DNA of 64,000 bases from Oscheius sp. JU75 (GCA_037178855.1 JASJZC010000006.1:6820001-6884000); one strand, 5' to 3'. Shown: positions 33,823 to 46,792, counted from the stretch's first letter. The notes: generated by a model not told the origin, from the letters alone. Numbers and translations: made by a program.

Positions 33823-36800
33823 ATGTGACTGTCCTTCTTCTTGGTCTCCCCAGCCAAGAGTTTCTTGATCTCCTGGTCGTAGCCATCCCATTCAGTGACA
33901 ATTCGAGAGGCCGAATCCAGTTTGGGCTCTTTTGTTTGAGGATTATTGCACTTTAAAAGGGTTTAGCATGGATTGCACACGAAAACCTACGAGATCGATC
34001 GTCTTGGCTGACTTTTTGCTGGCGTCGTCACACCAGGTCTCACACCAGAGCCATTCCTGTGGCAGAGACTTGATCTTGACCTGATGGATCATGTTGTTGG
34101 GTAGATCCTGATCGAGGTTGGCCAGACTGTTCGGGTCGCTGCTCAAGCCTTGGTACTGACCGCGAAGACGATCTCCGGCCGCCACCTGACGGAATTTTTG
34201 GAGATCGATCACGTAGAGAGCACTGATGTGGTACTTGCGACCGGCCAGATGGTTGGCCCAGTAGCCCGTCTTCCAGAAACGGAATCCGTCCATCTCCTTG
34301 CGACTCTCGCAGAACGGCACGTATCTGAAATAGTGATTGTTTCGACATTTGGAAACTTTTTGGTAACCTTGTAAACTACCAGGCTAAAAGATCGGTAGTC
34401 ACAAAACCTTATAACGACCAAACTGAACGAAAGTTGAAGAAAGAACGAACCCGTAAGGAGCTCCTTCGAGATCGAACTCCATCAGTTCCATGAGGTCGGC
34501 CCGGACTATCTGATCGGCATCTACGAAGATAATCTTCTGGACATCGAGAGGGAACAACACGTCCAGGAAGAGAATCTTGTATCCCCACATGACGCGCTGT
34601 TTCTCCTTCTGTTGATGCAGCCATCGAGGCCATTTGTACTCGACGAGAGCGTACTCGAAACCGTATTCCTTGGCCATGATGGGCAGACTTTCCTTGAACT
34701 GCGGGGACAGATAGTTTTTCAGAAGCCAGAACTTTACTGGCGACTTGGTCTTTTTCATCACGGACACGATCATGATTCTCATGAACCGCTCGTAGAGATG
34801 TCCGGAAGCCAGGGAGAAAACGTTGATAGTTTCAGGAGACTTCTCGCCGCTGAACCTGTAATGTCGTTCGGAATAAGAATGAAGAGTCAGTAACTTACAT
34901 GTTCAGACCCCAACCACCGTCTGTGTCCGACAGGAGATCTTGGTCTTCCTTGCCTTCCTGTTTGGCCACTCTCACACGGATGGTTCTGCCCGAGAAAGAA
35001 TCGATCAGAGCCGTTACGACTTCTTCTTCCTGAGCCTCGGTGTTCGTCGTTCCGGTCAGCTTATAGATGTCTTTCGAGCGTCCTTCACGTAGACGTAACT
35101 GCCAGGCTCCGGGGTTGGCCTGAACAGGGTCAATTAAAAACAGTTATGGATTAAGCAAAAGTCTCATGCCAGCTTTTTTAGCCAGTATGCAGCTTTGTTG
35201 CAGTTACAGGGAGGTAAACACTTTTGAAGATGATATGTCTACTTTAACAGAGGTGGCACCTTTTAAAGGTAGAATTACGACATACTTTTAGCTGGAAGTA
35301 TCCCAAATTGGCCATCACGATCGTATCGTATTTCGTCGGATTTGAAGGTGTTCCGAGGACGAATTGTAGACCGCGAGGTGGATTGCCGGAGACTTCGTCG
35401 AAGCAGTGTCCCTCCAGAAGAATGTGTTCCAGTGAGAAGAGAGCAACCACATCCGAAGAGACCTGATTACTTCTTCAGTATTCATAGACTAACAGACATA
35501 CCTGAGCCATTTTGATGTTGTCCAGATCGTATTCGGCGTAGACATTCTCGACCATCCAAGCATCGGGAGCCTGTAGAGACAGAGTCAAGAGTTGCTTGGA
35601 GGGAAGACCGGCGAAGCTGGCCGAATTGGCAATGAGATCTCCCTGCTGGAATTGGGGCTTGGCCGAGGCGACGTAGCGGTAGAAACGCTTCAGAGGGAGC
35701 TCGCTGAGCTTCGGCTTCGGATTCATTACAATCTTCATATCGCAGTTGACGGCCTCGCGGAGGATTTCCAAAACGGGCGAGAGTTTCTGAGCTGCCATAC
35801 TCAGCGGATCGACGATGGCAACTATGTCGACGGCAGGCTTGTCGTGGTCGGCTACTAGAGTTACAGCACTAGAATCGGTGTTTATCTCGAAGCAATAGAA
35901 ACTCTTACCTGTGTTCGTCTCCAGTCAACACGACCCAAGTTCTCTTCTTGGCAGCAGCATGACGTCCAATGAGAGAAGAGATGCGCAGGACCAGATCCGA
36001 AGACTTGCCGTTCTCTTTCTCAACTTCCCACTTGTCTACTCGCTCCGCAACGAGAGCAGCGCCTCGATTGGCTAGCATCTTTTCCATCAGGACGTAGTCT
36101 GCCTCCTCGAGAAGTTCTCCCTCGTTCAAAGGTCCAATGACGAGTCCGTTGGCCAATACGGCTGATTGTCCAGTCTTCAATCCCAAGACATCCGTCGAAT
36201 ACTTGGCCTCCATCTTCATCTTGTCACACGAGAGCAGTTTTCTCTCCTTGTTGAAGTATTCCATGCTCATTCCTCCAACAGCCAGCTCGTCTATCTCGAG
36301 CTGTCCGGCTATGAGTTTTCCGGCAAACTCTTCCTTGACAAGCTTCGTGATGAACTGTTTGGCCTGTTGACGGGGCAGAAGACGAAGAGAGGCATGGACG
36401 AGCGAGGAAATACTGTTTGGCTGACAGGCGGTAGTCTCATCAGTCGGGTTCAGGATGATTCCAACACGAGACGACTTGCTGTGCTTCAGATGCTTGATCG
36501 CGTTGTAGACGAGTTCTCTCCCGGTCGGAGTCTCGAGGTCGGAAACTACCAAAAGGGTGGAGGACTGAAAGAGCTGTGTTATTTCAAAACAAGAATAAAA
36601 ATACCATAGTGTTCTGTTCCTCCGACTTTGTCAAGAAACTTGTCTTCTCCAGGAGGCACTGACTCTTCTCAGCCGAACTGAGCGGGGCGAACTGGGTAAG
36701 AGTTTTGGCCTTGCACGCAGCAATGTTACTAAAGTCGATGTACTTCTTGGTCATGGGGGCGTCCAAAACACGAGCATTGAGTCGAGGCATGACATCCTTC

Positions 36801-39076
36801 TGCTCCAAAAGCCAATTACCAACATTGTGACGATCCGTAAGCTGGCCGTTCATGACAGCTCGTTGAATCTTCGGCGAGACTTTCATCACTTCCATCATGA
36901 CCGTCTCCTCAAACTTATCGCCCTTGATCTGAAATCGGATTTGTTTTGAAAGCTTCGACTTATTGTCAAGGGGATGAATGTTCAGAAAACTCACTCCAGC
37001 ATCGTCCAAGACGTATCCATTGAGCAAGACCTTTGGTGCCTTTCCAATCGCCGTTCGAGCCATGAACTCGGCCCCAGCCGTCCGTCCCTTGTCGTAGTCG
37101 GTCTCGACTCCAAACACCTCCTCGTAGTCGGAATCCGCGTAGTTCTTGATGAACCAGCTCTTGATGTCGGCAGCCGTGAAACTTCCTCTGTGCTGATCCA
37201 TCAACTTGATGACAGTTTTCATCGCATCCGGGACAGTCTCGTCCACGGTGAGGAAGTTGAACAGATTGAGAATAGCCACTCCGACGTCGTCTTTTCCACT
37301 AACTGTCTTGTCCGGATTCACGGCGAAGATGTAGCCGATGCGGAGAGGGATGTCATGCTGATAGAAGCTCTGACCGATCTTCATCAGACCGCGACTCTCC
37401 GGGCTCGAGGGATCCACCACAAAGATCTGAATATGGTTTTTGTAATGATAAACGGAGCAGAAAGAACCAGATTGAAGAGATTCCTGGCAATAGGACGAAT
37501 CATTCCGGGATAGTAGGGCTGGAGCATCAACTTGACACTGTTTCCCCACTGCTTGTACTTCTTGTCCGAGTCCAGATTGTTCAAATACTGAATTTGGTTT
37601 ATTAACCAATAGGAAAAGCAACTCACAAAGGGATAGGCATCTCTGTAGTCCAGAGCGTAGCTGACCTTCTCGTCCGACAGATCCAGTCCAGTCAAAATGG
37701 AGAGATACTCTCTCTGAAATAGGCGAATGTCCTAGAGAGAAGAACTACTCACGTTGATGTCCATGCTGTGGAATCCGGCCGAGAGCTGTTCTTCCTGTTT
37801 CAGAGTATCGACGAGATCGAAAATGTCCAAAGTGTCAATATCGACGTTGATTCCATTGAGATAGAGAGCCGACTCTCCGGCTTCCAGTCCGAGCTTTTCG
37901 AAGGAATTGTGGGCGTTGTTCTCAATTTCATCGCGGAAGGACTTCTCCACGTAGACACGAGAAATATCTCTGAATAAGTCAATAGTGAGCAGATAACACA
38001 AAGGGGGTACCTGGCATGAAGAGGAAAGTTCTGAGAGAGTTCCTTTAGCTGCAAGATCCCCGTTCCGTCCTCTTTTTCCTTGTCCACAACCCATTGGGCG
38101 GCTTGGTAACTGAGATCCTGGACCTGCCACTGTTTCAAAGGGACCAGCTCGTCGATGTCTTTGAGATGCATTCGCAACTGATCCAACCCTTCTGTCGACT
38201 GTTTGTGCAGCTGCTTGAGGACTTTGAAGTTGAAGCCGTGAAGATCCTCTTCGTCCTCGGCCGGTCCATCGGCTTCCTTCTTACTGTCATCCATAGCTTT
38301 GTACTCCGTGTTCTTGATTGCCAGCTCGACCCCGTAGCCCGAAAGAGACATAGAGCCTTTGGGATCCTTCTGATAGTGCCTCAGAGCGTACTGAAGTCCA
38401 TACTGACGAGCCAAGTAGGCAGCCTTCTTGTGCAAGACGGTCAGCTCCGGCGATCCGAGGTCTCCGTAGACGATAATGGTTGTCTTCGAGGTGTTGGCGG
38501 TCGGGTAGATGTGATCGACGGATAGAAGCTGGCTCGGAGTTCCAGCTGCCTTGTCAACAGTCTTTTCCAGTTCATCTACATTGCAGCTGACCGTTCCATG
38601 GACGTCGAAGAAAGCCTCACAGGTGGAAGAGTGCTCGGAACCAATCTGAAGGGAGAGATTGACATGAAGAAAGCATAAAGATACCTGTTGACAAAGCTGG
38701 ACGACAGGAGAGAATGTCCTGAGCGAGAGGGAGAGATCCAGAAGATCGGTTGACTTTCCCAGTGTGGCGGCCGTCTGCTGCTCCGCGAGACGATACTTCT
38801 GCTCGGGAGTCAGACTCGTCCAGTCCAGACTAGCTGACTTCTCGGCCACGTTATTCACAAACTTCCAGAACTCGTCGTTGCCTTCTTTCGCTACGTACTC
38901 GCTAGAAATAAAAATTGGAAAGTAGAGTAGAGACAGACAAACCTGGCTTCGGCGATGAGAGAAGTCGACTTCCATTTGGCGTTCAGTGAGACGATGACAG
39001 ACTTCTGGCCTCCTCCCGACGTCTGTGCCCAAGTTCCAAGGACGGCTGTGGCCAGCAACAGGCCAGCAACATGCAT
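33823..39076 (-). CDS. uggt-1: UDP-glucose:glycoprotein glucosyltransferase
   Basis: Starts at 39076 with a signal peptide ([20 protein letters not shown]). A long N-terminal folding-sensor region with thioredoxin-like modules follows ([75 protein letters not shown]). The C-terminal GT24 domain is complete: INIFSV-type start, [34 protein letters not shown], the DxD motif in [34 protein letters not shown] and [17 protein letters not shown]. The protein ends KKKDSHIEL, an HDEL-like ER retrieval signal. UGGT re-glucosylates misfolded N-glycoproteins for another calnexin cycle. More than ten short introns; gene length fits the usual 1,500-residue size. Confidence 0.97.
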
Positions 39077-39748
39077 CCTGGAAGACAATTGCTTGGTTTC
39101 TTGGCGATGGACAAGGTAGAAATCGATTCTGGAGAGCAAAAGCGAGCTCGGCGAAAAGCTTGTAGCGTTGTGGAATAAACTACAGTAAGAAAGTTGACAA
39201 CAATTATGTCAAGAAAAGTTATGGAACTTTGCTTGTAATGACAAATTGAGGACGTTGAAGCTTTCCTCGGCTCTGAGATTTCAGAGAGTGGCAGAGAGTC
39301 ATTAGGTATCGGAGAAGAAGTATCGGATCAAAAGTAGAGGTTTTTACTAGTCTCACAATTTCGATCAAAAAATTAAACAGAGCTTGTAAAAACACTCAGA
39401 GTATCGGTGATGGAACTCTTGAGATTGAGAGCAGAAGGTTGTTGTCCTAGAAAAGGAAAAATGTCTATCAAGAAAGGATACTATTGGAGCTGAAGTAGTA
39501 TGTCGCAAAAAGAGATACTGATATGAGCTCAGGTCTACAAACTACTTGAATTAGATTCTTTCTTTTCTAGCAAAACATTAATTCTTTACTGAAAACTAGA
39601 GACTGAGTGGGTGAGTGACACTGACTACGTTGCAGAGCAACCTCGGTTTGAAGGACTGGCTGCAGACGGAGCAGGGTTACCGGAAACAGCTTCAAATAAT
39701 GTGTTTTTCGAGCTCCGAAACATGCAATAAATCACAGATGTACAGACA
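39077..39748. other. Intergenic, promoter side of UGGT
   Basis: No coding pattern recognised. Both flanking genes are on the minus strand. Confidence 0.45.
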
Positions 39749-40740
39749 TCACAAGTCTACAAGCCGAGTTTCTTCCTCATCGTCGATTTGTTGAAAGGCA
39801 CCGGCCAAAACGGCGTCAGTCAGCTCGTCGTCATCTTCTCCCATCGCTCGTCTTTTTAGTCTAAATTCTACGTTGGTCTACGTACTAGGACAACTCACCG
39901 TCGTTGTCTAGCCTTGTAGCATTGCATACATTTAGTGACGATAAAGCACAAAGAGAAGAGGATGACACCGCCCGAGAGAAAGGCGAGGACAGCGAAGATG
40001 ACAGATTCGAGGTCCTGACCGAAGGTGTGCGTCCGGCCCGTGGGACGAGCTGAAAAACGAAACTTTTTGAAGTATTACAGCGAATGCGGAAGGTTGGTGA
40101 CGAAAGACAATTTACAAAAGAGAGGAAGGGGATCAGATCTCAGGTTAACAGAACACGAACAAAAGTGCTAAATGACAGTTTTAGTTTACTAACTCAATAC
40201 CCTTGATTTCCGGGTGCAAGGGCTTCCGACCTGACTACATGGTCAATGGAAGCTCTTCACTCTGGTAGTTTATTCGTAAAAGCCTGGTTCGTTAGATTTG
40301 TTTGTCGTATATTGAAATAAAAACACCCGCAAGTAATAGTTGAAGGAAGAAACAACATTCCTGCTTTGAATCTCGTGCTTCATAATGACCGCATTCTAAC
40401 AAATGCTACGTCATCTGGCTATACCTTAGTGGAAGAGGAATCAAAAATTCATAAAGAGACAGACAGATTACGAGTACTTCTTGTCTGTTCGTTTGTCAGT
40501 TCGCCGCATCACTCCAAAATGAGGGGGTAAGGATGATATAGCATACAGTCAGCATACAGAAGCGTGACAAGAAAGAGTAGGTGTAAAAACAAGGAAATTT
40601 CCAGACGGAAAGGATTCCTGGGAGGCTCAATTTTATGGGCTCAATTGAACAAGCTTGTGAGCGGGAGAGATAATTGGAGGTGTCGGGACAAGATAATGTG
40701 ACTTACTAGCTGGCTGATAGATGTCGTTGTCGTAGTTCAT
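39749..40740 (-). CDS. Small single-pass membrane protein with acidic tail
   Basis: Three small exons. Exon 1 begins at ATG 40740 and gives MNYDNDIYQPA, ending at a GTAAGT donor. After an intron of about 660 nt, exon 2 reads TRPTGRTHTFGQDLESVIFA and the helix VLAFLSGGVILFSLCFIV, then TKCMQCYKARQRR. A last intron leads to RAMGEDDDELTDAVLAGAF and QQIDDEEETRLVDL, stop at 39749. The product is about 87 residues: a short N-terminus, one transmembrane helix followed by a Cys/basic patch, then an acidic tail. The phases at both junctions fit, and the acidic tail with regular hydrophobics looks coding. I do not recognise a family. No single exon is long, so ORF-length scans miss it. Confidence 0.65.
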
Positions 40741-41520
40741 CTCTCTCACACCTCTCTCTGCGGTTACCAAGGAACCATCAGCTGCGAGACTCGTAGTCCT
40801 CGTGAGTGTTTTCCATGTGGAAGAGAGAGCAGAAACAGCTGTCGCGTTTTCGAGAGACGGAGCTCACAAAATATATATGTGCTCCCCGGGCATTTGCGAA
40901 TCAAAGGACATTACAAAAAAACGGAAAAAATCTGACAGATGGACGCGAATAAGTCAAGAATCAAAGACGCCAACCAATTGAGAGAACGGTGTTGACAGCT
41001 AGAAGGAAACGACGACATCCGACTGCACCGAAAGGTTTTGGTGAGAACACCTGGAGAGATTTTCTCGATGAAGGTATTTGCTTTGACAACAGACGAATTC
41101 TTATTCTTCCAATTACATGTCATACAAACCTTCGTATTTTTGGGGTCGTTTCGACCTGTCGATCTCTATTGTCCTTTTCTAGTGAACTTTCATCTGTCAG
41201 TCAGTTTCTTTAAATAACGTTCTAGCTAACCAACCATCTTAAACGCTAACCATAGTCAGTAAAAACCAACCAACTAGTTCTTCACATCAGTCCATTAGTT
41301 TTCGCGCCCTGATGCGAAGGGTCAACCGGCGCGTCCCCACTGGATTCAAATCTTTTATGCTTTCGACACTGATTTCCAATTGACAAAATCAATTTTTAGC
41401 TGCTTTTCTTATTCTTATCACGGAAACAATGGTCACTGCAACAGTTCTCTTTTTCCGTTTTGGCTTCCTTGAATCCTTTTTACTACCTCCTCTAGAGATG
41501 ACAAGAGTAGTTTTCAGGAT
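40741..41520. other. Divergent intergenic region before the CENP-A-like gene
   Basis: Lies between a minus-strand gene and the plus-strand CENP-A-like gene, so both promoters should be here. No gene recognised. Confidence 0.45.
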
Positions 41521-42622
41521 ATGGTTCGAGCAAAAGACAATTCTCAGCGCCGTCAGATTGACTCGATTTCTCCCTTTACGAGTCGATTTCCCGGTCGAGT
41601 GAAGGTGACCGAGACCCAGACGACGAGGGAGTTCGAGTACGATTACCCGGCCAAGTGAGTTTATAGAAAAGAGAACGAAGACGTCCAGAGTGTTCAGGTC
41701 TAATGTATTCAACGATGTAGGAAATATTCAACGATGGGATGAGGGAACGCCGAAGCCGCGAGACAAAAGAGTTTCCGCTTTGGCCATCACCGAGTGAGTC
41801 CTGAAAGTGTAGCTCGAAGTCATTCCTGCTTTCAGTGTTGACAACTCTCCCCGCAGTGGCCCAAGATTCGGCTCTCCACCTCAGCCTCCCAGAAGAGACG
41901 ACTATTCTAACATAGATGAGGACCGAGTCGATGAGGTTGATCATAGCGGGCCCATCATTCAGGTAATAACTCTTTTAAACCATTCAATCTTACACTTTCA
42001 GGAAGTCGAGAGTGATGCGGATGAGAGTGATGGCTACGAATCAGGACCACAGATTCCTCGGGACTACATCTCACAGGATCGACACGTTGCCGACGGAAGC
42101 ACAATGCAGTTGCAACGAGAGTCAATGGTAAAAAGTATGAGGAGGTCAGCCAGTCCGTAAGTTTCAGAATCCTTCGAAAGAGATGGCAATGTTTCAGTCT
42201 CCCTGTCCAGAGATTAGGAAAGAAAATGGCAAAATATCAAGATTCGTACACCTACAAGAGAAAGTTGAAGAAGCCAAAGTACAGGCCAGGTATCAAAGCC
42301 CTAAAGGAGATCAGACACTATCAGAAATCTACGACGCTACTCCTCCAGAAGGTAGACTTGCAATATTCAGTTTCAAGTGTCCATTTCTCAGCTCCCTTTT
42401 CAAAGAATAGTTCGAGAAGTCGCTCGAGCCACCCAGTGCCATAGCAGCCGTCTACAGGGAGAGTTCCGATTCACCGTCGAGGCTATGATGTGTCTTCAAG
42501 AGGCATCGGAGGCAATGCTGGTAACTTTTTTTGAAGACACGAACCTGTGTGCGGCCCACGCGAAACGAGTCACTATCATGCCGAGGGATATGCAGCTCGT
42601 CCGACGCTTGCAACGCTGGTAG
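41521..42622 (+). CDS. CENPA: Centromeric histone H3 variant (CENP-A-like) with long tail
   Basis: Six exons (41521-41654, 41698-41793, 41836-41962, 42002-42156, 42198-42351, 42392-42622), 897 nt, 298 residues. The last about 97 residues are an H3 histone fold: [51 protein letters not shown] and [20 protein letters not shown], ending [11 protein letters not shown]. Loop 1 between helices 1 and 2 ([17 protein letters not shown]) is 7 residues longer than in H3, a CENP-A-type feature. The about 200-residue N-terminal tail has none of the H3 tail; it is Pro/Arg- and Asp/Glu-rich ([24 protein letters not shown], basic [10 protein letters not shown] before the fold). CENP-A marks kinetochore chromatin. 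A TTTTCAG acceptor 3 nt before the ATG fits trans-splicing. Confidence 0.9.
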
Positions 42623-44129
42623 ACGATTAAGAAAGGAGATCTACCTCATGAGAAAGACTCACAAGTGATACTCGCTACCGTTTTGTACACTATTATAAAG
42701 TATTTGATTTTAATAGTCGTGTAATTTTTTAAAGTCGAGAGACACCCCCAATTCATCGTGACTCGTAACAGGACACAGACAGGTTGGGTGGTTTGTTTTG
42801 AAAACTGTGGTTCGAAAAGAGGAACAGAGAACAAAGAGCTGTTCCAGCACTCTTTTACTATTCGGGTCTGACCTCAATCTCAGAAGAACAGCGTTTTTAC
42901 TATCTTGAAAATACAGAGAAAAAGTTGGGTTTTTGACATTTATTGTTTTGTGCAGCCACGATACGATACAGCTGCGGCGCGCCGCCTTCGATCCACGATG
43001 GAACAATCGTTGGAGTTGGACCGAGGTGGCCCCTTGGGGGAGAGACTCGCGCCGGGAGCTGTAGCTGTTCTGAAATTATCAATTGAAAACGAGAGAATAC
43101 GGTTAGTACATTTTGTTTGAGATCCACGGCGAGAGGACTCGTCACCCCGCCAGAAAGACAGGAGGGAAAGACGTTCAATAGACCCGTGGCTGACTTGCCG
43201 GCACCTTCTTCAATAGCCTTCTTCTACCATCGCTGCTTCTGAATTCGGAACTTATCTTTCCAACAGAATCAAAACAAACCGTTCTCACGAACTCGGCTGA
43301 ACCGATGGCGGCGCCGGCTCCTATTACCCCCAGTAAGGGGTTTTACCCTGCAAATTCTCAAACTCAATAAGGGAAACAAGTGAAAGAGGAGGATGACCCG
43401 GTCAGCTGTTTATTTGGGTCGTGGACGGGGAAGTGAACGCCGTTCCGCTGGCGGCAAAGAGAGAAAACAAGGCTGTCGATTTCGTAGGAAGGAGAGAAGA
43501 GTGGACACCAAAACAGGCCACTATAGTAAACAAACTAGTAAAGGGGCTGGCTTGGATGAACGAGGTATAGAGAGAGTCAGGCAGAACGACTGTTCATCCA
43601 AATAGCAGACAGACAAAACAAGGATCCGAATTGTTCAGAGACAGAAAAGTCCAGTCACCTATCCACAATGGAAAAGTGCAAGATCATAAAGCCCTTATCG
43701 TCCATCAAGAGTTAAGCTTATGGAAGTGCAAAACTGTTGCATCGTTATTCACGGAACTGACATAACTTCAGCAACTTTTGGAGGCTTTGTCTCTTTCACG
43801 ATAGTTTTGAAGGCCTCTAGAAGTCCAAAAATACTATCCCAGGTAGAGACTGAAGATGAACTGCAGTAAGCAAAGTCTTGGGATAGCGAAGAAAGGAACG
43901 AGTCTTGTTGTAAGATCCAGCCTATCAAAGAGGAAAGGAAACTCGGAAAAGTGGAGCAAGAGAAGGTGAAACGGGGCCATGGAAAGGGAGAGATAGCCAC
44001 CACAAAGTGCAAGCGTAGAACGCCGTTCTTGGGGGCGAACGGGGCTCCACAAGGCACAGCCTTGTACCCGCGCCAAAAGTGCAATTCAAGGACAGAAAGT
44101 GCCGGAGGACTTTTTCTGGACCATAAGAT
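42623..44129. other. Intergenic, no supported gene
   Basis: Several 60-110 codon frames on both strands, including a minus frame at 43749-44084 ending KETKPPKVAEVMSVP, but none has a start, splice context or family that convinces me. Confidence 0.4.
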
Positions 44130-44526
44130 TCATCTCCTGCTCATCTTGACCTCGATTGTCTGTATTCCAGCCGGGTCGCTGGCCCAGAAGGCCTTAATGT
44201 CCGTGGCTCCAGAGGCGTCAAAATACTGGACGACCAGCTTGTCGTTGTGACTCTTCTTGCGAGCCACGGCAATCAGCATCGACTTCTGGGCCTTGAGGTA
44301 CGAGGCTCCTGGAGAGATTGTGTAGAGAGCATCGTTGGAAGTCTTGACCTTGATGGCAAAGTGTTTCGAATTGGAATTGGAAATCTGGAAGATGGACTGT
44401 CCCTCGTCGTATTCGAAGCGGAGTTCTGTCTTATTGACAGCATTAGAGAAGAGTCAGAGTGGGTTCTACAACACTCTGGACAGGAACTGTCGCAGTAGCT
44501 GGGGAGCTGGAGGAGGAGTTTCGTTC
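44130..44526 (-). CDS. MSP-domain protein (5' end uncertain)
   Basis: The main exon (44429 to 44130) reads TELRFEYDEGQSIFQISNSN, SKHFAIKVKTSNDALYTISP, GASYLKAQKSMLIAVARKK, SHNDKLVVQYFDASGATD and IKAFWASDPAGIQTIEVKMS, ending RR. The pattern I-x-N-x-x-x-x-x-x-A-I-K-V-K-T-S-N-x-x-x-Y-x-I-x-P and the later DKLVVQY are those of the major sperm protein/VAP fold, closest in style to the small single-domain nematode proteins of sperm. A 43-nt intron (44430-44472) joins a preceding piece with PATATVPVQS in phase 0; the true start was not found, since a TAA closes that frame at 44529. MSP-domain proteins act in nematode sperm motility or membrane contacts. Confidence 0.65.
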
Positions 44527-44735
44527 TTACTGCCACGAGGGGGATCACGAGTGCTGCTGCTACAAGTTCCAGAGAAGGAGCCCAATATATGTTGTCTCGC
44601 TCCAGAGGACTCTTTTTATATATGAATTCTCTCGAATATTATGCACTTTTTAATTGTATTTAAAAAAGTTTAGTAAGTTATTGCTAGCAATACATGGAAT
44701 AATCAAGAGTCTCCAATCAGACAGTGTTCCACCCA

Positions 44736-45328
44736 ATGAACTGGCTGCGTGGGGTCTTCTCGAAGTCGCACGAGCTGGGCGAGCTGGAAGCCAAGGCGAG
44801 TCTGCCGTCCACCTCTGTTCTGACGTCTCGTCTACCGTCTCCCGGCTCCCGAATCATCATCAAGACGACGGAAGACAAGGAACTCTACCTAACCAGAGAA
44901 GATCTCTTCCTGATCAAGAGTCTCCGTCGAATGGTCGATGGTAATCGCTTCTCTTTGTTCAGTCCAATGAAACAAATTCAGACCTCGGAATGGAGAACAG
45001 TGCGGAGCCTGTCGTCTCGATTCCCATGGCCATGTCGACCGAACAACTGGAGAAGATTTTGGTCTGGTGTCGTCGTAGTCAGAAGGAGGAAGACGCGAGC
45101 TGCATCTTCAAGAAGGACTGCGTCAAGGAACTGCTCAAGTACATCGAGCTGGCCCAGTATCTAGATATCGGTCGTCTGGCCGACAGTCTGGCCGGACAAG
45201 TGGCTCTTCTTCTCCAGTCGATGGATCTCAACACTCAGAGGGAGACTCTTGGTCGTGAAGGCAAAACGCCGTGTAGTGAGGAGCAGAAGAAGATCGTCGA
45301 GGACCTCAAGGCGATGTTCAACTTCTAG
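44736..45328 (+). CDS. Divergent SKP1-related protein (skr-like)
   Basis: Two exons separated by an intron of about 45 nt after MVD. The reading is MNWLRGVFSKSHELGELEAK, then the BTB/POZ-like start SRIIIKTTEDKELYLTREDL, RRMVDDLGMENSAEPVVSIP, EQLEKILVWCRRSQKEEDAS, KELLKYIELAQYLDIGRLAD and SLAGQVALLLQSMDL, ending EDLKAMFNF. The LELA.YLDI.rL.d core, DDLG and the ViqWC-like helix mark SKP1. It differs from standard SKP1 by an extra about 35 residue N-terminus and by a shortened C-terminus lacking the usual W-C-x-E end that touches F-box proteins. Nematodes have many SKP1-related genes. Ends 100 bp before the ribokinase ATG. Confidence 0.8.
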
Positions 45329-45428
45329 GATAGGGCACACTTCTGCAATAAACCCCTGGCATGAATCTTTGTTATCAAACTAAGCTTTGTTCCTTATCGA
45401 TTGCTGCCTGTTGACCCCGTCTGCACCA

Positions 45429-46512
45429 TGTCCAAGAAGATTGTCGTTTTTGGGAGTATTGTTCAGGATCTAGTCAGGTCTGGATTACTTTATTTTTTCT
45501 TCAAAGATAGTTTCAGTTACACTGATACTTTCCCTAGACCGGGGGAAAGTGTCCGAGGTAACGCTTTTCTAACCGGCGGAGGTGGAAAAGGGGCCAATCA
45601 AGCTGTGGCAGCTGCTCGACTGGGAGCTGATGTCACTTTACTGGGAAAGGTTCGAAAGTGTCTGGATGTGCGCAGAAAGTTTTCAGGTCGGTGACGACAT
45701 CTTCGGAGACTCCAACATTGCCGATCTTCGAAAGGCTGGAGTCAATGTTGACCATATTGAGAAGTCAACAACTTCTCCGACTGCTACAGCTACAATTACG
45801 GTGAACAAGGAGGGAGAGAATACGATTGTCGTAACACTGGGAGCAAATCTCGAACTGACGTCTGATGTCGCTGAAAGAATGGAAGAGATCATTTCCAAGG
45901 CTGGTATTGTGATGATCCAAGCGGAAATTGCTCACGAGGGAAATAGAAAGGCTCTCGAGTTGGCAAAGAAACATGGTGTGCGAACATTTTTCAATCCTGC
46001 TCCCGGTGATCGTCATCTCGACACGAGTGTCCTCTCTCTCGTTGATATTGTCTGTACTAATGAGAACGAGGTAAGGGAGTGTTTTAGAAATAATTAGAAT
46101 CTTCCAGGCCGAATTCATAACAAATATCGAAGCCTCGACTGTAGAAAATGCCAAGAAGGCAGCCGAGAAAATGCTCGAGATAGGCCCAACCTGTGCGATT
46201 GTCACTCTGGGAGGACAAGGTTGGATTTACAAATATAATATAAAAAAATAAAATGTTTTAGGGGCAGTTGTCGTGACGAAAAGTAGCTACAGTCATGTCA
46301 CCTCTTTCAAAGGTCAAGTTGTAGACACTACCGGCGCTGGAGACTGTTTCTGTGGCACGTTCTGTGCCCTCTTAATGGCGGGAAAGAGTGAGATAGAGGC
46401 TGCGGGATCAGCTGTGGCTGTGGCTGGTCTCTCTGTTCAGAGAAAGGGAACACAGAAGTCTTATTGGACAAGGAAAGAGATCCAAGAGAAATGTCCAGAT
46501 GTTCTGTTGTAA
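45429..46512 (+). CDS. rbks-1: Ribokinase
   Basis: [16 protein letters not shown] at 45429, then [14 protein letters not shown], the substrate motif [59 protein letters not shown] and the PfkB signature [20 protein letters not shown] with the catalytic Asp, ending EKCPDVLL. Four introns, the first after DLV and the second after LLGK. The enzyme phosphorylates ribose at O5 with ATP in the cytosol and feeds the pentose phosphate and nucleotide pathways. Full length with all motifs intact. It sits 100 bp after the skr-like stop and 280 bp before the sugar transporter, which would suit co-expression of sugar uptake and phosphorylation. Confidence 0.95.
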
Positions 46513-46792
46513 TAAATGGTTCAGATCCACATCCCTCATTTTCCAATTGAGCTTTTGACTCTTTGATCCTCTCGTCCTCTGGCTTTCAAGCCTAGCGGTC
46601 ATCGATTAACCGCCCGTCTGTTTGCATTTGCACATACGAAACTGACCTCTCTTTTTCATGTCTTCCCTAGTTTTTCAACCAAACACAATTCACACAATGT
46701 GTCCTCGTGGTGCCGTCTTATTTTAGTGTAAAGATCAAACAACACTCCAGGTCTTTATTAACCCATCTCGTCTCATCTTGGCGTCATTCAAA

